DNA of 64,000 bases, from the NCBI GenBank assembly GCA_052324925.1, contig JBQPRE010000001.1; one strand, given 5' to 3'. A program made the translations under genes and the position numbers. Below, one piece after another: positions 1 to 8,097 of the stretch. The stretch comes from Flavimobilis sp052324925 (GTDB lineage: Bacteria > Actinomycetota > Actinomycetes > Actinomycetales > Cellulomonadaceae). The notes under the pieces are model-generated. The model searched no databases, was not told the DNA's origin, and was given only the letters and a program-made list of their open reading frames with translations. Position 1 is the first letter of the stretch, and each line of letters opens with the position of its first letter.

Positions 1-850
1 TCGTCACGGGCGTCCGCAGCTCGTGCCCGACGTCATCGAGGAGCCGCCGTTGTGAGGAGAATGCCTCCTCGAGCCGGTCGAGCATGCCGTTGACGGTGAC
101 GGTGAGGCGCCCGAGGTCGTCGGAGCTTGTCACGGGGATGCGCCGGCCGAGGTCGCCGTCGTCGGTGATCGTGCGTGAGGCGTCGTCGAGCGCGCGGACG
201 GGGCCGAGGAGGCGCCCAGCGAGGATCCAGCCGACTGCGGCGACCCCGAGCAGCGAACCCAGTCCGACGAGCGCGAAGGTTCGGTACGTGCGGTTGAGCG
301 ACGCGCGTTCGGCGTCGCGGTCGTACGCGCGGACGATTGCGCCGGTCTCGACGGAGCCGGCGAGCGCTACGGGGATGACGAGGTAGGTGTAGGTGGTGCG
401 CGAGGTCGTGAGTGTGCGGACGCGTGACTCGACCTCGTCGCCGGGGTTCGCGAGAGCGGCGAGAAGCTCGGCGTCGTCCTCGAGCCGCAGGGCGGTGGAC
501 TCTGTTGCGGTGAACGCGAGCTTCCCGTTGATGAAGCCGATCATTCCTTCGTGCCGGGCGGGCACCTTGAGCTGCATCGTCGCGCGGACGAGCGCGCGGG
601 GTGTCGCGAACGCCTTGCCCGTGTCGGGGTCGCGTCCGGTGGTCGCCAGGTGCTGGAACTCGGAGTAGCTCGCGGTGAGGTCGGCCGCGCTGCGTGCGTC
701 GAGCGCGCGGATCTGGAGTGCGTGCGCGGTGAGTCCTGCGGCCGCGAGGCCGAGCGCCGACAGGACGACGACGACGCTGAGGATGCGCGCGCGCACGCTC
801 GTGGCGGCGAGGGCTGCCCGCAGGCTGCGGGGGCGTGGTGGCGTGATCAT
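1..850 (-). CDS. Sensor histidine kinase (partial, N-terminal part)
   Basis: This is a membrane sensor kinase of a two-component system, cut by the left window edge after residue 283. Translation from ATG at 850 gives a basic N-terminus and a membrane segment at about residues 20-40. An extracytoplasmic region of about 140 residues follows, then a second membrane segment at about 185-205 and a HAMP domain that starts with GRLLGPVRALDDASRTI. The HisKA H-box DDVGHELRTPVT has its phospho-acceptor at His276. The catalytic ATPase domain lies outside the window. The start codon overlaps the adenosine deaminase stop as ATGA (850-847), so the two genes are probably co-transcribed. The stimulus and cognate regulator cannot be told from this fragment. 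Confidence 0.88.
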   Translation of the reverse strand, partial: MITPPRPRSLRAALAATSVRARILSVVVVLSALGLAAAGLTAHALQIRALDARSAADLTASYSEFQHLATTGRDPDTGKAFATPRALVRATMQLKVPARHEGMIGFINGKLAFTATESTALRLEDDAELLAALANPGDEVESRVRTLTTSRTTYTYLVIPVALAGSVETGAIVRAYDRDAERASLNRTYRTFALVGLGSLLGVAAVGWILAGRLLGPVRALDDASRTITDDGDLGRRIPVTSSDDLGRLTVTVNGMLDRLEEAFSSQRRLLDDVGHELRTPVT

Positions 851-1869
851 TCTGGGGTCGCGAGCCAGTCGTCGACCCCGGCGAGAAGCCGTGCGCGGGT
901 CGCGGGGGAGGCGTAGGACGCGTCGATGCTGCTGCGCGCGAGGTGGGCGAGGTCGCTGTCGCTGAATCCGTGCGTCGTCCGGGCGTGGCTGTACTGGGCT
1001 GCGAGCCGTGGTCCGAAGAGCAGGGGGTCGTCGGCTCCGAGCGCGACGCGAGCGCCCGCGTCGACGAGGGTTCGCAGCGGCAGCTGTTCGAGCGCGGGGT
1101 AGACGCCGAGCGACACGTTGGAGTCGGGGCAGACCTCGAGAGCGATGCCACGCTTGACGATGACGTCGAGGAGGGCGGGGTCCTCTGCGGCGCGCACACC
1201 GTGGCCCAGGCGGTCCGGGGCGAGGGCCTCGAGCACGACGCGGAGGTGGTCGGGGCCGAGGAGCTCTCCGCCGTGAGGGAGGCTCGCGAGGCCGGCGCGC
1301 GCTGCGATCCGGAACGCCGCCCCGAACTCCGAGGTGAGACCGCGGCGTTCGTCGTTGCTCAGGCCGAAGCCCACGACGCCTCCCGGGTGGTCGCCCGCGT
1401 GGCGTGCGGCGAGGCGCGCGAGCGTCCGGGCGTCGAGGGGGTGTCGCATGCGCGAGGCGGCGACGATGACGCCGACCTCGGTCCCGGTCGCGATCGATGC
1501 GGACCGGGCCTCGTCGAGGACGATCTCGAGGGCGGGGGTGAGGCCTCCGACGAACGGCGCGTACGAGGTCGGGTCCACCTGGATTTCGAGGCGCCCGGAG
1601 CCTTCGGCGGCGTCGTCCTCGGCTGCCTCGCGCACGAGCCTGCGCATGTCGGACTCGCTGCGCACGCATGCGCGCGCGGCGTCGTAGAGGCGCTGGAAGC
1701 GGAACCAGCCGCGCTCCGAGGGTTCGAGGCGCAGCGGATCTCCGCTCGTGAGCGCTGCGGGCAGCCGGATGCCGTGGCGGTCGGCAAGGTCGACGAGCGT
1801 GGCCGGTCGCATGGACCCGGTGAAGTGCAGATGCAGGTGTGCCTTGGGCAGGCGGGCGAGGTCGCGCAC
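847..1869 (-). CDS. add: Adenosine deaminase
   Basis: The product (340 aa) is predicted to hydrolyse adenosine or deoxyadenosine to inosine in purine salvage. It carries the metal-binding KAHLHLHFTGSM segment at residues 9-20. Later it has HGGE (family HAGE), the DRLGHG histidine motif, EVCPDSNVSLG and the second metal Asp in ALGADDPLLFG, all in family order. GTG at 1869 is chosen because it puts VRDLARLPKAHLHLH at the N-terminus, as in actinobacterial homologues; longer extensions upstream have no family similarity. It lies opposite the tRNA-Trp-secE operon and overlaps the kinase gene by 4 nt. The FTG in place of the usual LDG after the HxH motif is a known variant, so adenosine as substrate is likely but not proven. 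Confidence 0.88.
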   Translation of the reverse strand: MRDLARLPKAHLHLHFTGSMRPATLVDLADRHGIRLPAALTSGDPLRLEPSERGWFRFQRLYDAARACVRSESDMRRLVREAAEDDAAEGSGRLEIQVDPTSYAPFVGGLTPALEIVLDEARSASIATGTEVGVIVAASRMRHPLDARTLARLAARHAGDHPGGVVGFGLSNDERRGLTSEFGAAFRIAARAGLASLPHGGELLGPDHLRVVLEALAPDRLGHGVRAAEDPALLDVIVKRGIALEVCPDSNVSLGVYPALEQLPLRTLVDAGARVALGADDPLLFGPRLAAQYSHARTTHGFSDSDLAHLARSSIDASYASPATRARLLAGVDDWLATPE

Positions 1870-1942
1870 CGCTCCAGTGTCGCAAGGATCGGCGGCGCGT
1901 GGCGGCTGAGGTCCGGAGCGTCGCGGGTGTGACGCGGTCGGT

Positions 1943-1972
1943 TTGGGATGCCGCCTCCCGAGCGGGTACAGT
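1943..1972 (+). promoter_or_regulatory. Candidate sigma-70 promoter for tRNA-Trp-secE-nusG
   Basis: A TTGGGA hexamer at 1943-1948 is separated by 18 bp from TACAGT at 1967-1972. This lies about 80 bp before the mature tRNA 5' end. It is the best -35/-10 match in the gap between add and the tRNA gene. The assignment rests on sequence only. Confidence 0.5.
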
Positions 1973-2052
1973 GTCCTGTCGGTGGTTGGAACCACCCTGC
2001 TGGTCCGTGCCCTCGCTGAGGGAATGGCGTTGCGGGGCGGGGAGGATCCCGA

Positions 2053-2125
2053 AGGGTAGTGGCGCAATTGGTAGCGCAGCGGTCTCCAAAACCGCAGGTT
2101 GCAGGTTCGAGTCCTGTCTACCCTG
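2053..2125 (+). tRNA. trpT: tRNA-Trp (anticodon CCA)
   Basis: The cloverleaf folds by eye: acceptor AGGGTAG pairs with CTACCCT, the D arm is GCGC...GCGC, and the anticodon loop CTCCAAA holds CCA. The T arm GCAGG-TTCGAGT-CCTGT follows, with discriminator G at 2125. The 3' CCA is not encoded. It sits just upstream of secE, a gene order common in bacteria, and is probably co-transcribed with secE-nusG. Confidence 0.96.
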
Positions 2126-2246
2126 CGCATCGCTCGTCCACCGGGACGACGCGGGTGCATGTGCAGTCGTCACGCCGTCGGCGGACGGCGGCGCTGCATA
2201 TCGACGACGCACGCGCTGACGAGCGCGACGACCGAGGGACATCATC

Positions 2247-2519
2247 GTGAGCGAATCGGCCGCAGAGGCCCAGGGGGCCGACGCCGCAGCCGTCGAGCGT
2301 GCACCCGTGAGCGTGTCCGGCGAGAAGCGCGGCTTCTTCGCTCGCATCGCACTCTTTGTTCGTCAGGTCGTTGCCGAGATCAAGAAGGTCACGACCCCGA
2401 CGCGCGCAGAGCTCGGCAAGTACACCACCGTCGTGCTCATCTTCGTCGCAGTCTTTACCGCGGTCGTCTTCGTGCTGGACCTCGGGCTCGGCGCAGCCGC
2501 GTCCTGGCTCTTCGGCTGA
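2247..2519 (+). CDS. secE: Preprotein translocase subunit SecE
   Basis: SecE clamps SecY in the general secretion channel of the cytoplasmic membrane. The 90-aa protein is the short Gram-positive form: a variable N-terminal tail, the conserved amphipathic helix FVRQVVAEIKKVTTPTRAEL at about residues 37-56, and a single C-terminal membrane span (TTVVLIFVAVFTAVVFVLDL). It starts with GTG at 2247. tRNA-Trp lies upstream and nusG 53 bp downstream, the usual secE-nusG arrangement. SecY is encoded separately at 52.0 kb. Confidence 0.95.
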   Translation: MSESAAEAQGADAAAVERAPVSVSGEKRGFFARIALFVRQVVAEIKKVTTPTRAELGKYTTVVLIFVAVFTAVVFVLDLGLGAAASWLFG

Positions 2520-2572
2520 CCGCCGACGCCACGCCCCCAGCTCGCAGCAGTCTCAAGGAAGCAGGTCCGTAC

Positions 2573-3313
2573 GTGTCCCAGGAACAGCAGGAGCCGACGG
2601 CTGACGTCGTCGAGCCCGCGACCGAGAACATCGAGGCCGTCCCGGCCACGGACGACGCCTCCTCCGAGGTCGAGGTCGACCTCACCGAGGAGACCGAGGA
2701 CGGCTACGAAGAGGCCGACCCGGTCGAGGTCTTCCGTGCCGAGCTCCGTCGCCAGGAGGGTGACTGGTACGTCATCCACTCCTACGCCGGCTACGAGAAC
2801 CGCGTGAAGGCGAACCTCGAGAACCGCACCCAGTCCCTCAACATGGAGGACTACATCTTCCAGGTCGAGGTGCCCATGGAGGAGGTGACGGAGATCAAGA
2901 ACGCGCAGAAGAAGACCGTCCGTCGCGTCCGCATCCCCGGTTACGTCCTCGTGCGCATGGAGCTCACCGACGAGTCGTGGGGCGCCGTGCGCCACACGCC
3001 CGGTGTCACCGGCTTCGTCGGTCACACGCACCAGCCCGTCCCGCTCACGCACGACGAGGTCTTCTCGATGCTCGCGCCGAGCCTCATGCCGGCGCCCGAG
3101 GCCGCGAAGCCCACGTCGAAGAACGCGAGCGGCGCGATCATCGTCGACTTCACCGTTGGCGAGTCCGTCACTGTCACCGACGGGCCGTTCGAGACGCTGC
3201 CCGCGACGATCTCTGAGATCAACGCCGAGGCACAGAAGCTCAAGGTCCTCGTCTCCATCTTCGGCCGGGAGACCCCGGTCGAGCTCTCGTTCGACCAGGT
3301 CGCCAAGATCTGA
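2573..3313 (+). CDS. nusG: Transcription termination/antitermination factor NusG
   Basis: NusG binds the RNA polymerase clamp and links transcription to Rho or the ribosome. The 246-aa protein has an acidic, low-complexity N-terminal extension of about 60 residues rich in E, D and T, as in other actinobacterial NusG proteins. The NGN domain follows (DWYVIHSYAGYENRVKANL ... RRVRIPGYVLV ... VRHTPGVTGFVG), then a C-terminal KOW domain (VGESVTVTDGPFETLPATI ... VSIFGRETPVEL). GTG at 2573 is chosen because it is preceded by an AAGGAAG ribosome binding site. It follows secE and precedes rplK by 72 bp. Confidence 0.96.
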   Translation: MSQEQQEPTADVVEPATENIEAVPATDDASSEVEVDLTEETEDGYEEADPVEVFRAELRRQEGDWYVIHSYAGYENRVKANLENRTQSLNMEDYIFQVEVPMEEVTEIKNAQKKTVRRVRIPGYVLVRMELTDESWGAVRHTPGVTGFVGHTHQPVPLTHDEVFSMLAPSLMPAPEAAKPTSKNASGAIIVDFTVGESVTVTDGPFETLPATISEINAEAQKLKVLVSIFGRETPVELSFDQVAKI

Positions 3314-3385
3314 TCCGTCCGTAGGGCACTGCAACCGGGTCATCGCCCATGGCGTCGGTCCACTTACCAAGGAAGGAAGGCTCCC

Positions 3386-3817
3386 ATGCCTCCCAAGAAG
3401 AAGGTCTCCGGCCTGATCAAGCTCCAGATCAACGCTGGTGCGGCTAACCCCGCCCCGCCGATCGGCCCCGCGCTCGGTCAGCACGGCGTCAACATCATGG
3501 AGTTCTGCAAGGCGTACAACGCCGCGACGGAGTCGCAGCGCGGCAACGTCATCCCGGTGGAGATCACCGTCTACGAGGACCGTTCGTTCACGTTCATCCT
3601 CAAGACGCCCCCTGCAGCCCAGCTCATCAAGAAGGCTGCTGGCGTCGACAAGGGCTCCGCGACCCCTCACACGGTGAAGGTCGCGAAGATCAGCGCCGCC
3701 CAGGTGCGTGAGATCGCCCAGACGAAGCTCGAGGACCTCAACGCGAACGACCTCGACGCCGCGTCGAAGATCATCGCGGGCACGGCTCGTTCGATGGGCA
3801 TCGTCGTCGAGGGCTGA
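3386..3817 (+). CDS. rplK: 50S ribosomal protein L11
   Basis: L11 forms the GTPase-associated centre of the 50S subunit with 23S rRNA and the L10-L12 stalk. The 143-aa length is standard. The N-terminal proline-rich motif (ANPAPPIGPALGQHGVNIMEFCKAYN), the target region of thiopeptide antibiotics, is intact. The C-terminal RNA-binding domain ends GTARSMGIVVEG. The start ATG at 3386 follows an AAGGAAGG site. rplA lies 103 bp downstream across a hairpin-rich spacer. Confidence 0.98.
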   Translation: MPPKKKVSGLIKLQINAGAANPAPPIGPALGQHGVNIMEFCKAYNAATESQRGNVIPVEITVYEDRSFTFILKTPPAAQLIKKAAGVDKGSATPHTVKVAKISAAQVREIAQTKLEDLNANDLDAASKIIAGTARSMGIVVEG

Positions 3818-3826
3818 GTCCCGCCC

Positions 3827-3889
3827 GCGTCGCCCGGCCTCGGCCGGGCGACGCACCCCCACCCCCAGTGGCAGGGTCCGCGCGGACCC
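3827..3889 (+). promoter_or_regulatory. rplK-rplA intergenic hairpins
   Basis: A 13-nt arm at 3827-3839 (GCGTCGCCCGGCC) is perfectly complementary to 3842-3854. A second perfect 16-nt palindrome, GGGTCCGCGCGGACCC, lies at 3874-3889. No T-tract follows, so read-through into rplA is expected. The structures could be processing sites, attenuators or a site for L1 autoregulation; the sequence alone does not decide. Confidence 0.5.
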
Positions 3890-3920
3890 GCACCACGACT
3901 GCTCAATCAAGGAGAAGCAG

Positions 3921-4640
3921 ATGGCAACGCGCAGCAAGTCCTACCGGTCCGCAGCTGAGAAGATCGACCGCGAGCGCCTCTACGCGCCGCTCGAGGCCGT
4001 TGTTCTCGCCAAGGAGACCGTGGCGACGAAGTTCGACTCGACCGTCGAGGTGGCTTTCCGCCTCGGCGTCGACCCCCGCAAGGCGGACCAGATGGTTCGT
4101 GGCACGGTCAACCTTCCTCACGGAACCGGTAAGACCGCCCGCGTCATCGTCTTCGCGAACGGCGAGAAGGCCGAGCAGGCCCGTGCCGCTGGCGCGGACG
4201 AGGTCGGCGGCGACGACCTCATCGAGAAGGTTGCCGCTGGCTGGACCGACTTCGACTCGGCCGTCGCGACCCCTGACCTCATGGGCAAGGTTGGCCGCCT
4301 CGGTAAGGTTCTTGGTCCCCGTGGCCTCATGCCGAACCCGAAGACGGGCACCGTGACGATGGATGTCGCCAAGGCTGTCGCGGACATCAAGGGCGGCAAG
4401 ATCGAGTTCCGCGTCGACAAGCACTCGAACCTGCACTTCATCATCGGCAAGGCGTCCTTCACGGCCGAGCAGCTCGTTGAGAACTACGCCGCAGCGATCG
4501 ACGAGGTCCTTCGTCTCAAGCCGTCCTCGTCCAAGGGCCGCTACATCACGAAGGCGACGCTCGCCACGACGAACGGTCCTGGCATTCCGCTCGACCCGTC
4601 GCGCACGTCGAAGCTCCTCGAGGACTCGAACGAGGCCTGA
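3921..4640 (+). CDS. rplA: 50S ribosomal protein L1
   Basis: L1 forms the mobile stalk that helps E-site tRNA release and is the classical autoregulator of the rplK-rplA operon. The 239-aa protein has the expected features: KATVATKFDSTVEVAFRLGVDPRKADQ-like N-terminus, LGKVLGPRGLMPNPKTGTV at about residues 130-148, and the KGGKIEFRVDK...LHFIIGKASF segment. ATG at 3921 is preceded by AAGGAG at the right spacing. A strong terminator follows at 4661. Confidence 0.98.
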   Translation: MATRSKSYRSAAEKIDRERLYAPLEAVVLAKETVATKFDSTVEVAFRLGVDPRKADQMVRGTVNLPHGTGKTARVIVFANGEKAEQARAAGADEVGGDDLIEKVAAGWTDFDSAVATPDLMGKVGRLGKVLGPRGLMPNPKTGTVTMDVAKAVADIKGGKIEFRVDKHSNLHFIIGKASFTAEQLVENYAAAIDEVLRLKPSSSKGRYITKATLATTNGPGIPLDPSRTSKLLEDSNEA

Positions 4641-4660
4641 GCCTCGTCGCTCAATCTCGT

Positions 4661-4700
4661 CCGAAGGCCGGCATCCCCGTCAGGGGGTGCCGGCCTTCGG
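4661..4700 (+). terminator. Intrinsic terminator after rplA
   Basis: An 18-bp stem pairs 4661-4678 with 4683-4700, containing one G-T pair and a GTCA loop. The following bases are CGTCTTG, a weak U-tract typical of high-GC actinobacterial terminators. It ends the tRNA-Trp-secE-nusG-rplKA unit. Confidence 0.9.
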
Positions 4701-4851
4701 CGTCTTGCCGACTAGTCACACCGTGTTGCTGGCGCGCGTGTTCGGGCAGACTGTGAGGCGCGTCACGAGAACGTGGTGAAAGTCGATGTATCTGAGCGCC
4801 GCCCGCTGTCTCTTTCACAGTGTCAGGGGCGGACGAGCCGGGAGGTGTCGG

Positions 4852-5487
4852 GTGGGTTCCGTCGTGCAGGATCGACCACGGTCGGGGGACGGACGCGGAG
4901 GTGACCTCGCTGAGCGAGGGGCCGAGGCGTTGAGGTCGCTGCGCGAAGGAAACACCGGCACCCTCGGTGAGTTCGTCGCCGATGTCACGCCGCTGCTCTG
5001 GCATACCGCGAGGTCCCAGGGCGTCGGCACGACGGATGCGCAGGACGTCGTCCAAGGGGTGTGGGTGCAGTTCGTCTCCCACGCCGATCGGATCGACGAT
5101 CCGCGCGCGGTGCTCCAGTGGCTGCTCGTCGCAACACGACGCGCAGCCTGGCGCGCAGCGCAGGCGCTGCGTCGGACAGAGGTTCGCGCTGACATGGGTG
5201 GCGAGGAACCCGGGTCCGCAGGGGCGACCCGGGCTCCCGCCGCCACTGATGGACCCGAGCAGGTCGTGCTGCGGGATGAGCGGGACCGCCATCTGTGGAG
5301 CGCGGTGGGGCGGCTCGACGAGCGGTGCCGTGCGCTTCTGCGGCTTGTCGCTCTCGTCGACCGTCCCGACTACGCGGCCGTGTCGGTTGCGCTAGGCATG
5401 CCGGTCGGGAGCATCGGCCCCACCCGGGGACGATGCCTTGCCAAGCTCCGTACGGAGCTCGAGTCTCATGGGGGGTGGACGCGATGA
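4852..5487 (+). CDS. ECF-type RNA polymerase sigma factor
   Basis: This is a small group IV sigma-70 family protein (211 aa). Region 2 is recognisable at about residues 38-105 (LGEFVADVTPLLWHTARS...TTDAQDVVQGVWVQFVSH...WLLVATRRAAWR). A region 4 helix-turn-helix lies at about 155-205 (LDERCRALLRLVAL ... YAAVSVALGMPVGSIGPTRGRCLAKLR). GTG at 4852 is chosen because a GGAGG site lies 6 nt upstream; an in-frame ATG at 4786 lacks one. The stop overlaps the next start as ATGA, so translational coupling with the 165-aa protein is likely. No membrane anti-sigma factor with a zinc finger is adjacent. It heads a block with an S8 peptidase and a CHAT protein, whose relation to the sigma factor is inferred. 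Confidence 0.88.
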   Translation: MGSVVQDRPRSGDGRGGDLAERGAEALRSLREGNTGTLGEFVADVTPLLWHTARSQGVGTTDAQDVVQGVWVQFVSHADRIDDPRAVLQWLLVATRRAAWRAAQALRRTEVRADMGGEEPGSAGATRAPAATDGPEQVVLRDERDRHLWSAVGRLDERCRALLRLVALVDRPDYAAVSVALGMPVGSIGPTRGRCLAKLRTELESHGGWTR

Positions 5488-5981
5488 GCGTCGAAGATCA
5501 GCACGACGGCGCCGACCAGTTCCTCGACGAGACTGATGTCGCTATGCTCGCGGCGCTGGGTCGGCTCGTGGACGGGGCCGACCCAGCACCGCGTGACCTC
5601 GTTGAGCGGTGCACGCTCGCGATGTCTCTCGCCATGATGGACGCCGAGCTCATGGCGATCGCCGCGGACAGTCAGCCTGCGCACTCGGTGCGTGCTGAGG
5701 CTGCGGCGTCCGCGTCGACCGTGACGTTCACGAGTGCGCAGGTCTCGGTCATGGTCGATATCTCGCAGGTGGCGGGTCGTGTGCGCCTCGACGGCTGGGT
5801 TGCGCCCGCGAGCGAGCTCATCGTTGAGCTGCGCCGGGCGGACGGCCATGTCGTGACGACGACGTGCGACGCGGAGGGGCGCTTCGTCCTTGACGCGGTT
5901 CCGCACGGTCTCGCGGGGCTTGTGCTCCGGGGCGCCGGTGATGATGGGCCGCGCCTGACGACTCCTTTGCTCGAGCTCTAG
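5484..5981 (+). CDS. Small protein with a carboxypeptidase-regulatory-like C-terminus, possible sigma regulator
   Basis: The 165-aa product has no clear signal peptide or membrane span. Its N-terminal half (about residues 15-80) is helical and contains RDLVERCTLAMSLAMMDAELM. Its C-terminal half looks like a beta-sandwich of the carboxypeptidase regulatory type (GRVRLDGWVAPASELIVELRR ... DAEGRFVLDAVPHGLAGLVL). The ATGA overlap with the sigma gene suggests a 1:1 partner, so a soluble anti-sigma or sensing role is conceivable. That is inference; no family anti-sigma motif is visible. The S8 peptidase gene follows after 107 bp. Confidence 0.65.
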   Translation: MSVEDQHDGADQFLDETDVAMLAALGRLVDGADPAPRDLVERCTLAMSLAMMDAELMAIAADSQPAHSVRAEAAASASTVTFTSAQVSVMVDISQVAGRVRLDGWVAPASELIVELRRADGHVVTTTCDAEGRFVLDAVPHGLAGLVLRGAGDDGPRLTTPLLEL

Positions 5982-6088
5982 ACCGAGTACGACGCGCGCG
6001 ACGGGGCGCGCACGGTCACGGCCGTGCTGCCTCGAGTGGCGTGAACAGTGCAGTTCGCCGATCCGACCGTGTGACGTGAGGAGTCCGT

Positions 6089-7921
6089 ATGTCGTCCGAG
6101 CCCCGTCAGTCCCCAGGTGTGCCGCCCGCGGGGCGGGATCCGCTCGTGTGGCGGACCCGCTTCCTCGATCCTGCAGGCGCGGAGCGTGCAGCGGGCGACC
6201 CGCGTCGGGCGTTGCGTCCGACGTGGTACGTCCAGGACCGCGTTCTCGTCACGGTGCGGACGCGCACGCGGGTGCGACGCTCCGTGGCCGACGGGCTGCA
6301 GCCGGGCCGCGAGGTCGTTGTGGGGCCGAAGGGGCCGCGTGAGCTGCCCGAGCTGCCTGGTCTCGAGGTCCTGCAGGAGGTTGCGGCGGGCTTGGGGTAC
6401 GTCCTCGTCGTCGATCCTGGTCTTCCGGACCTGGGTGGGCCTGACCAGCCGGAGGCAGTGCGTGAGGTGCTCGACGTGGCCGAGCGGGAGTGGGCGTACT
6501 CGTACGCCGTGACTCTCGTCCCGGGTGCTGACGTCGTCGAGCCGCCCGACGCGTGGACGATCGTCGAGCTGGCGCGCGTGGCGGAGCCGGGCGCGGTGAC
6601 CTACAGCCTCGACCACGTGATCTCGGCGAACCCCGTGCAGTCGCACCCCTATTCGCAGCCGCAGCCGTTCGCGCAGCCGCATCCGTTCACGCAGTCGCAC
6701 CCGTTCACCCAGTCCCATCCGTTCACCCAGTCTCATCCGTTCACGCAGTCGCACCCGTTCACCCAGTCCCATCCGTTCACGCAGTCGCACCCGGCGGCTG
6801 GCCTCGCTGAGTACGCGTACCCGGGAGGCGGGGGACGGCAGCCTGTTGCGTGGACCGGGCCTGCTCCCGTCCGCGCCCAGGGGCCGGGGCCGGACGTCTT
6901 CCACGACGTGACGGGCGCGCGCCGCCCGGTCGTGGCCGTCCTTGACTCGGGCGCGGGCTCGCACCCGTGGCTGGGTGAGGACACGGTCGTGCGGGACCCC
7001 GAGGTGCTGGGTGTGCCGATCGCGTGCGTGGGTGCGCCGCCGCTCCCCGTCGAGGATCCCGAGGTCGGCGGGCTCTCGGCGCCGCTCACGGGGCCGCTCG
7101 ACCCGGTCGCGGGGCACGGCACGTTCATCACGGGGCTCATTCGCGTGGGTGCGCCCGACGCGGTCGTGCTCGCGGCGCGCGTCTATGCGGGCAACGGTGT
7201 CATCGCGGAGTCAGATCTTGTCGGTTCGCTCGAGCGTCTCTTCACCTACCACCTGCTGGGACTTGCGGGTGTGCCCGGCTACGCGCCGGTCGACGTGCTC
7301 GTCCTCTCGCTCGGCTACTACCACGAGGAGCCCGGTGATGCGGCGTTCGACGAGCCGTTCGGGCGTGCGCTGAGGAGCCTGCGGCGCTTCGGTGTCGTCG
7401 TGGTGACGTCGGCGGGCAACGACGGGGTTGCGGTTGAGTGCTTTCCCGCCGCCTTTGCACCGCGTGTCGATCGTCGGCTCTCGCCGCCTCAGCCGCTCGA
7501 CCCGGCGTCGCTCTCGGCGGAGGAGGTTCCGCAGCTCACGGTGGGGGCGCTCAACCCTGACGGCACGACGGCGTACTTCAGTAACGACGGGGCCTGGGTG
7601 AGCGTCATGCGGCCGGGTGCTGCGCTCGTCTCGACGATGCCGGTGACGATCGACGGCACGTTCCAGGCGACGCGTGAGGCGCCCGGCTACGCCGACGACG
7701 TGCGTCGCTCGACGATCGACCCGGACGCGTTCACGGCAGGGTTCGGGGTGTGGTCGGGAACGTCGTTCTCGGCACCCGTCCTTGCGGCCGAGGTCGCGCA
7801 CTGCCTCGCTGGCGCGGGTGGCGGCGGCCTGCGGGCTGCGGGCTCGGCTGCGGCTCAGCAGCGTGCGCGCGCCTGGGGCGCGATCACCGACGTCGTCGGG
7901 CTCGTCCCCTCCGGACGCTGA
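6089..7921 (+). CDS. S8 family serine peptidase with HPFTQS repeat linker
   Basis: The 610-aa product is a subtilisin-like protease. The catalytic triad is readable: Asp286 in VVAVLDSGAG, His343 in AGHGTFITGLI and Ser559 in WSGTSFSAPVLAAEVA. The oxyanion Asn444 is in TSAGNDG. An N-terminal domain of about 190 residues has no obvious signal peptide, so the enzyme may be cytoplasmic, unlike most secreted subtilisins. Six exact HPFTQS repeats (residues 198-233), preceded by degenerate Q/P/H-rich copies, separate the two domains. ATG at 6089 follows GAGGAG. It lies in the same direction as the sigma factor and its partner, and a TPR-CHAT gene follows after one intervening gene. The substrate is unknown; a neighbouring regulator is one possibility. 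Confidence 0.9.
   Translation: MSSEPRQSPGVPPAGRDPLVWRTRFLDPAGAERAAGDPRRALRPTWYVQDRVLVTVRTRTRVRRSVADGLQPGREVVVGPKGPRELPELPGLEVLQEVAAGLGYVLVVDPGLPDLGGPDQPEAVREVLDVAEREWAYSYAVTLVPGADVVEPPDAWTIVELARVAEPGAVTYSLDHVISANPVQSHPYSQPQPFAQPHPFTQSHPFTQSHPFTQSHPFTQSHPFTQSHPFTQSHPAAGLAEYAYPGGGGRQPVAWTGPAPVRAQGPGPDVFHDVTGARRPVVAVLDSGAGSHPWLGEDTVVRDPEVLGVPIACVGAPPLPVEDPEVGGLSAPLTGPLDPVAGHGTFITGLIRVGAPDAVVLAARVYAGNGVIAESDLVGSLERLFTYHLLGLAGVPGYAPVDVLVLSLGYYHEEPGDAAFDEPFGRALRSLRRFGVVVVTSAGNDGVAVECFPAAFAPRVDRRLSPPQPLDPASLSAEEVPQLTVGALNPDGTTAYFSNDGAWVSVMRPGAALVSTMPVTIDGTFQATREAPGYADDVRRSTIDPDAFTAGFGVWSGTSFSAPVLAAEVAHCLAGAGGGGLRAAGSAAAQQRARAWGAITDVVGLVPSGR
6680..6787 (+). repeat. Six tandem 18-bp repeats encoding HPFTQS
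   Basis: Six in-frame 18-bp units lie inside the S8 peptidase gene. All encode HPFTQS but differ at synonymous positions. Units 1, 4 and 6 are identical, as are units 2 and 5, so the array looks like recent slippage of a 54-bp block. Degenerate copies (HPYSQPQPFAQP) precede it. Confidence 0.95.
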
Positions 7922-7946
7922 TTCGCGCGTCCTGTGTCACCTGGGG

Positions 7947-7976
7947 CGGCGGGCCGACGATCTTCTTGGCCCGCCG
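7947..7976 (+). terminator. Possible terminator after the S8 peptidase gene
   Basis: A perfect 9-bp stem pairs 7947-7955 (CGGCGGGCC) with 7968-7976, with a 12-nt loop. It sits 26 bp past the stop codon. There is no T-run and the loop is large, so termination is uncertain. Confidence 0.4.
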
Positions 7977-8084
7977 GCCCCGGCCCCGGCCCCGGTGCGG
8001 GGAGGGGCGGCCGGGCGGGCGACGGCCGGGGTGTCGGGTGGTGGGATGTCGTGGCGAGACGCGGCAGGGTTTGGCGTCTCGGGC

Positions 8085-8090
8085 TAACGT
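8085..8090 (+). promoter_or_regulatory. -10 element of a probable leaderless transcript
   Basis: TAACGT lies 7 nt before the ATG at 8098, and there is no Shine-Dalgarno sequence. This spacing puts the transcription start at or next to the initiator A. It suggests a leaderless mRNA and an independent promoter for the PEP-mutase-like gene. Confidence 0.5.
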
Positions 8091-8097
8091 CGTGCCT

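Noticed and set aside
4786..4851. Upstream ATG at 4786 as the sigma factor start
   Set aside because: No ribosome binding site there; GTG 4852 has GGAGG at good spacing and the extra residues do not match sigma region 2.
6680..6787. Tandem array considered as a CRISPR
   Set aside because: The units are 18 bp, contiguous without spacers, and in frame with the S8 protease.
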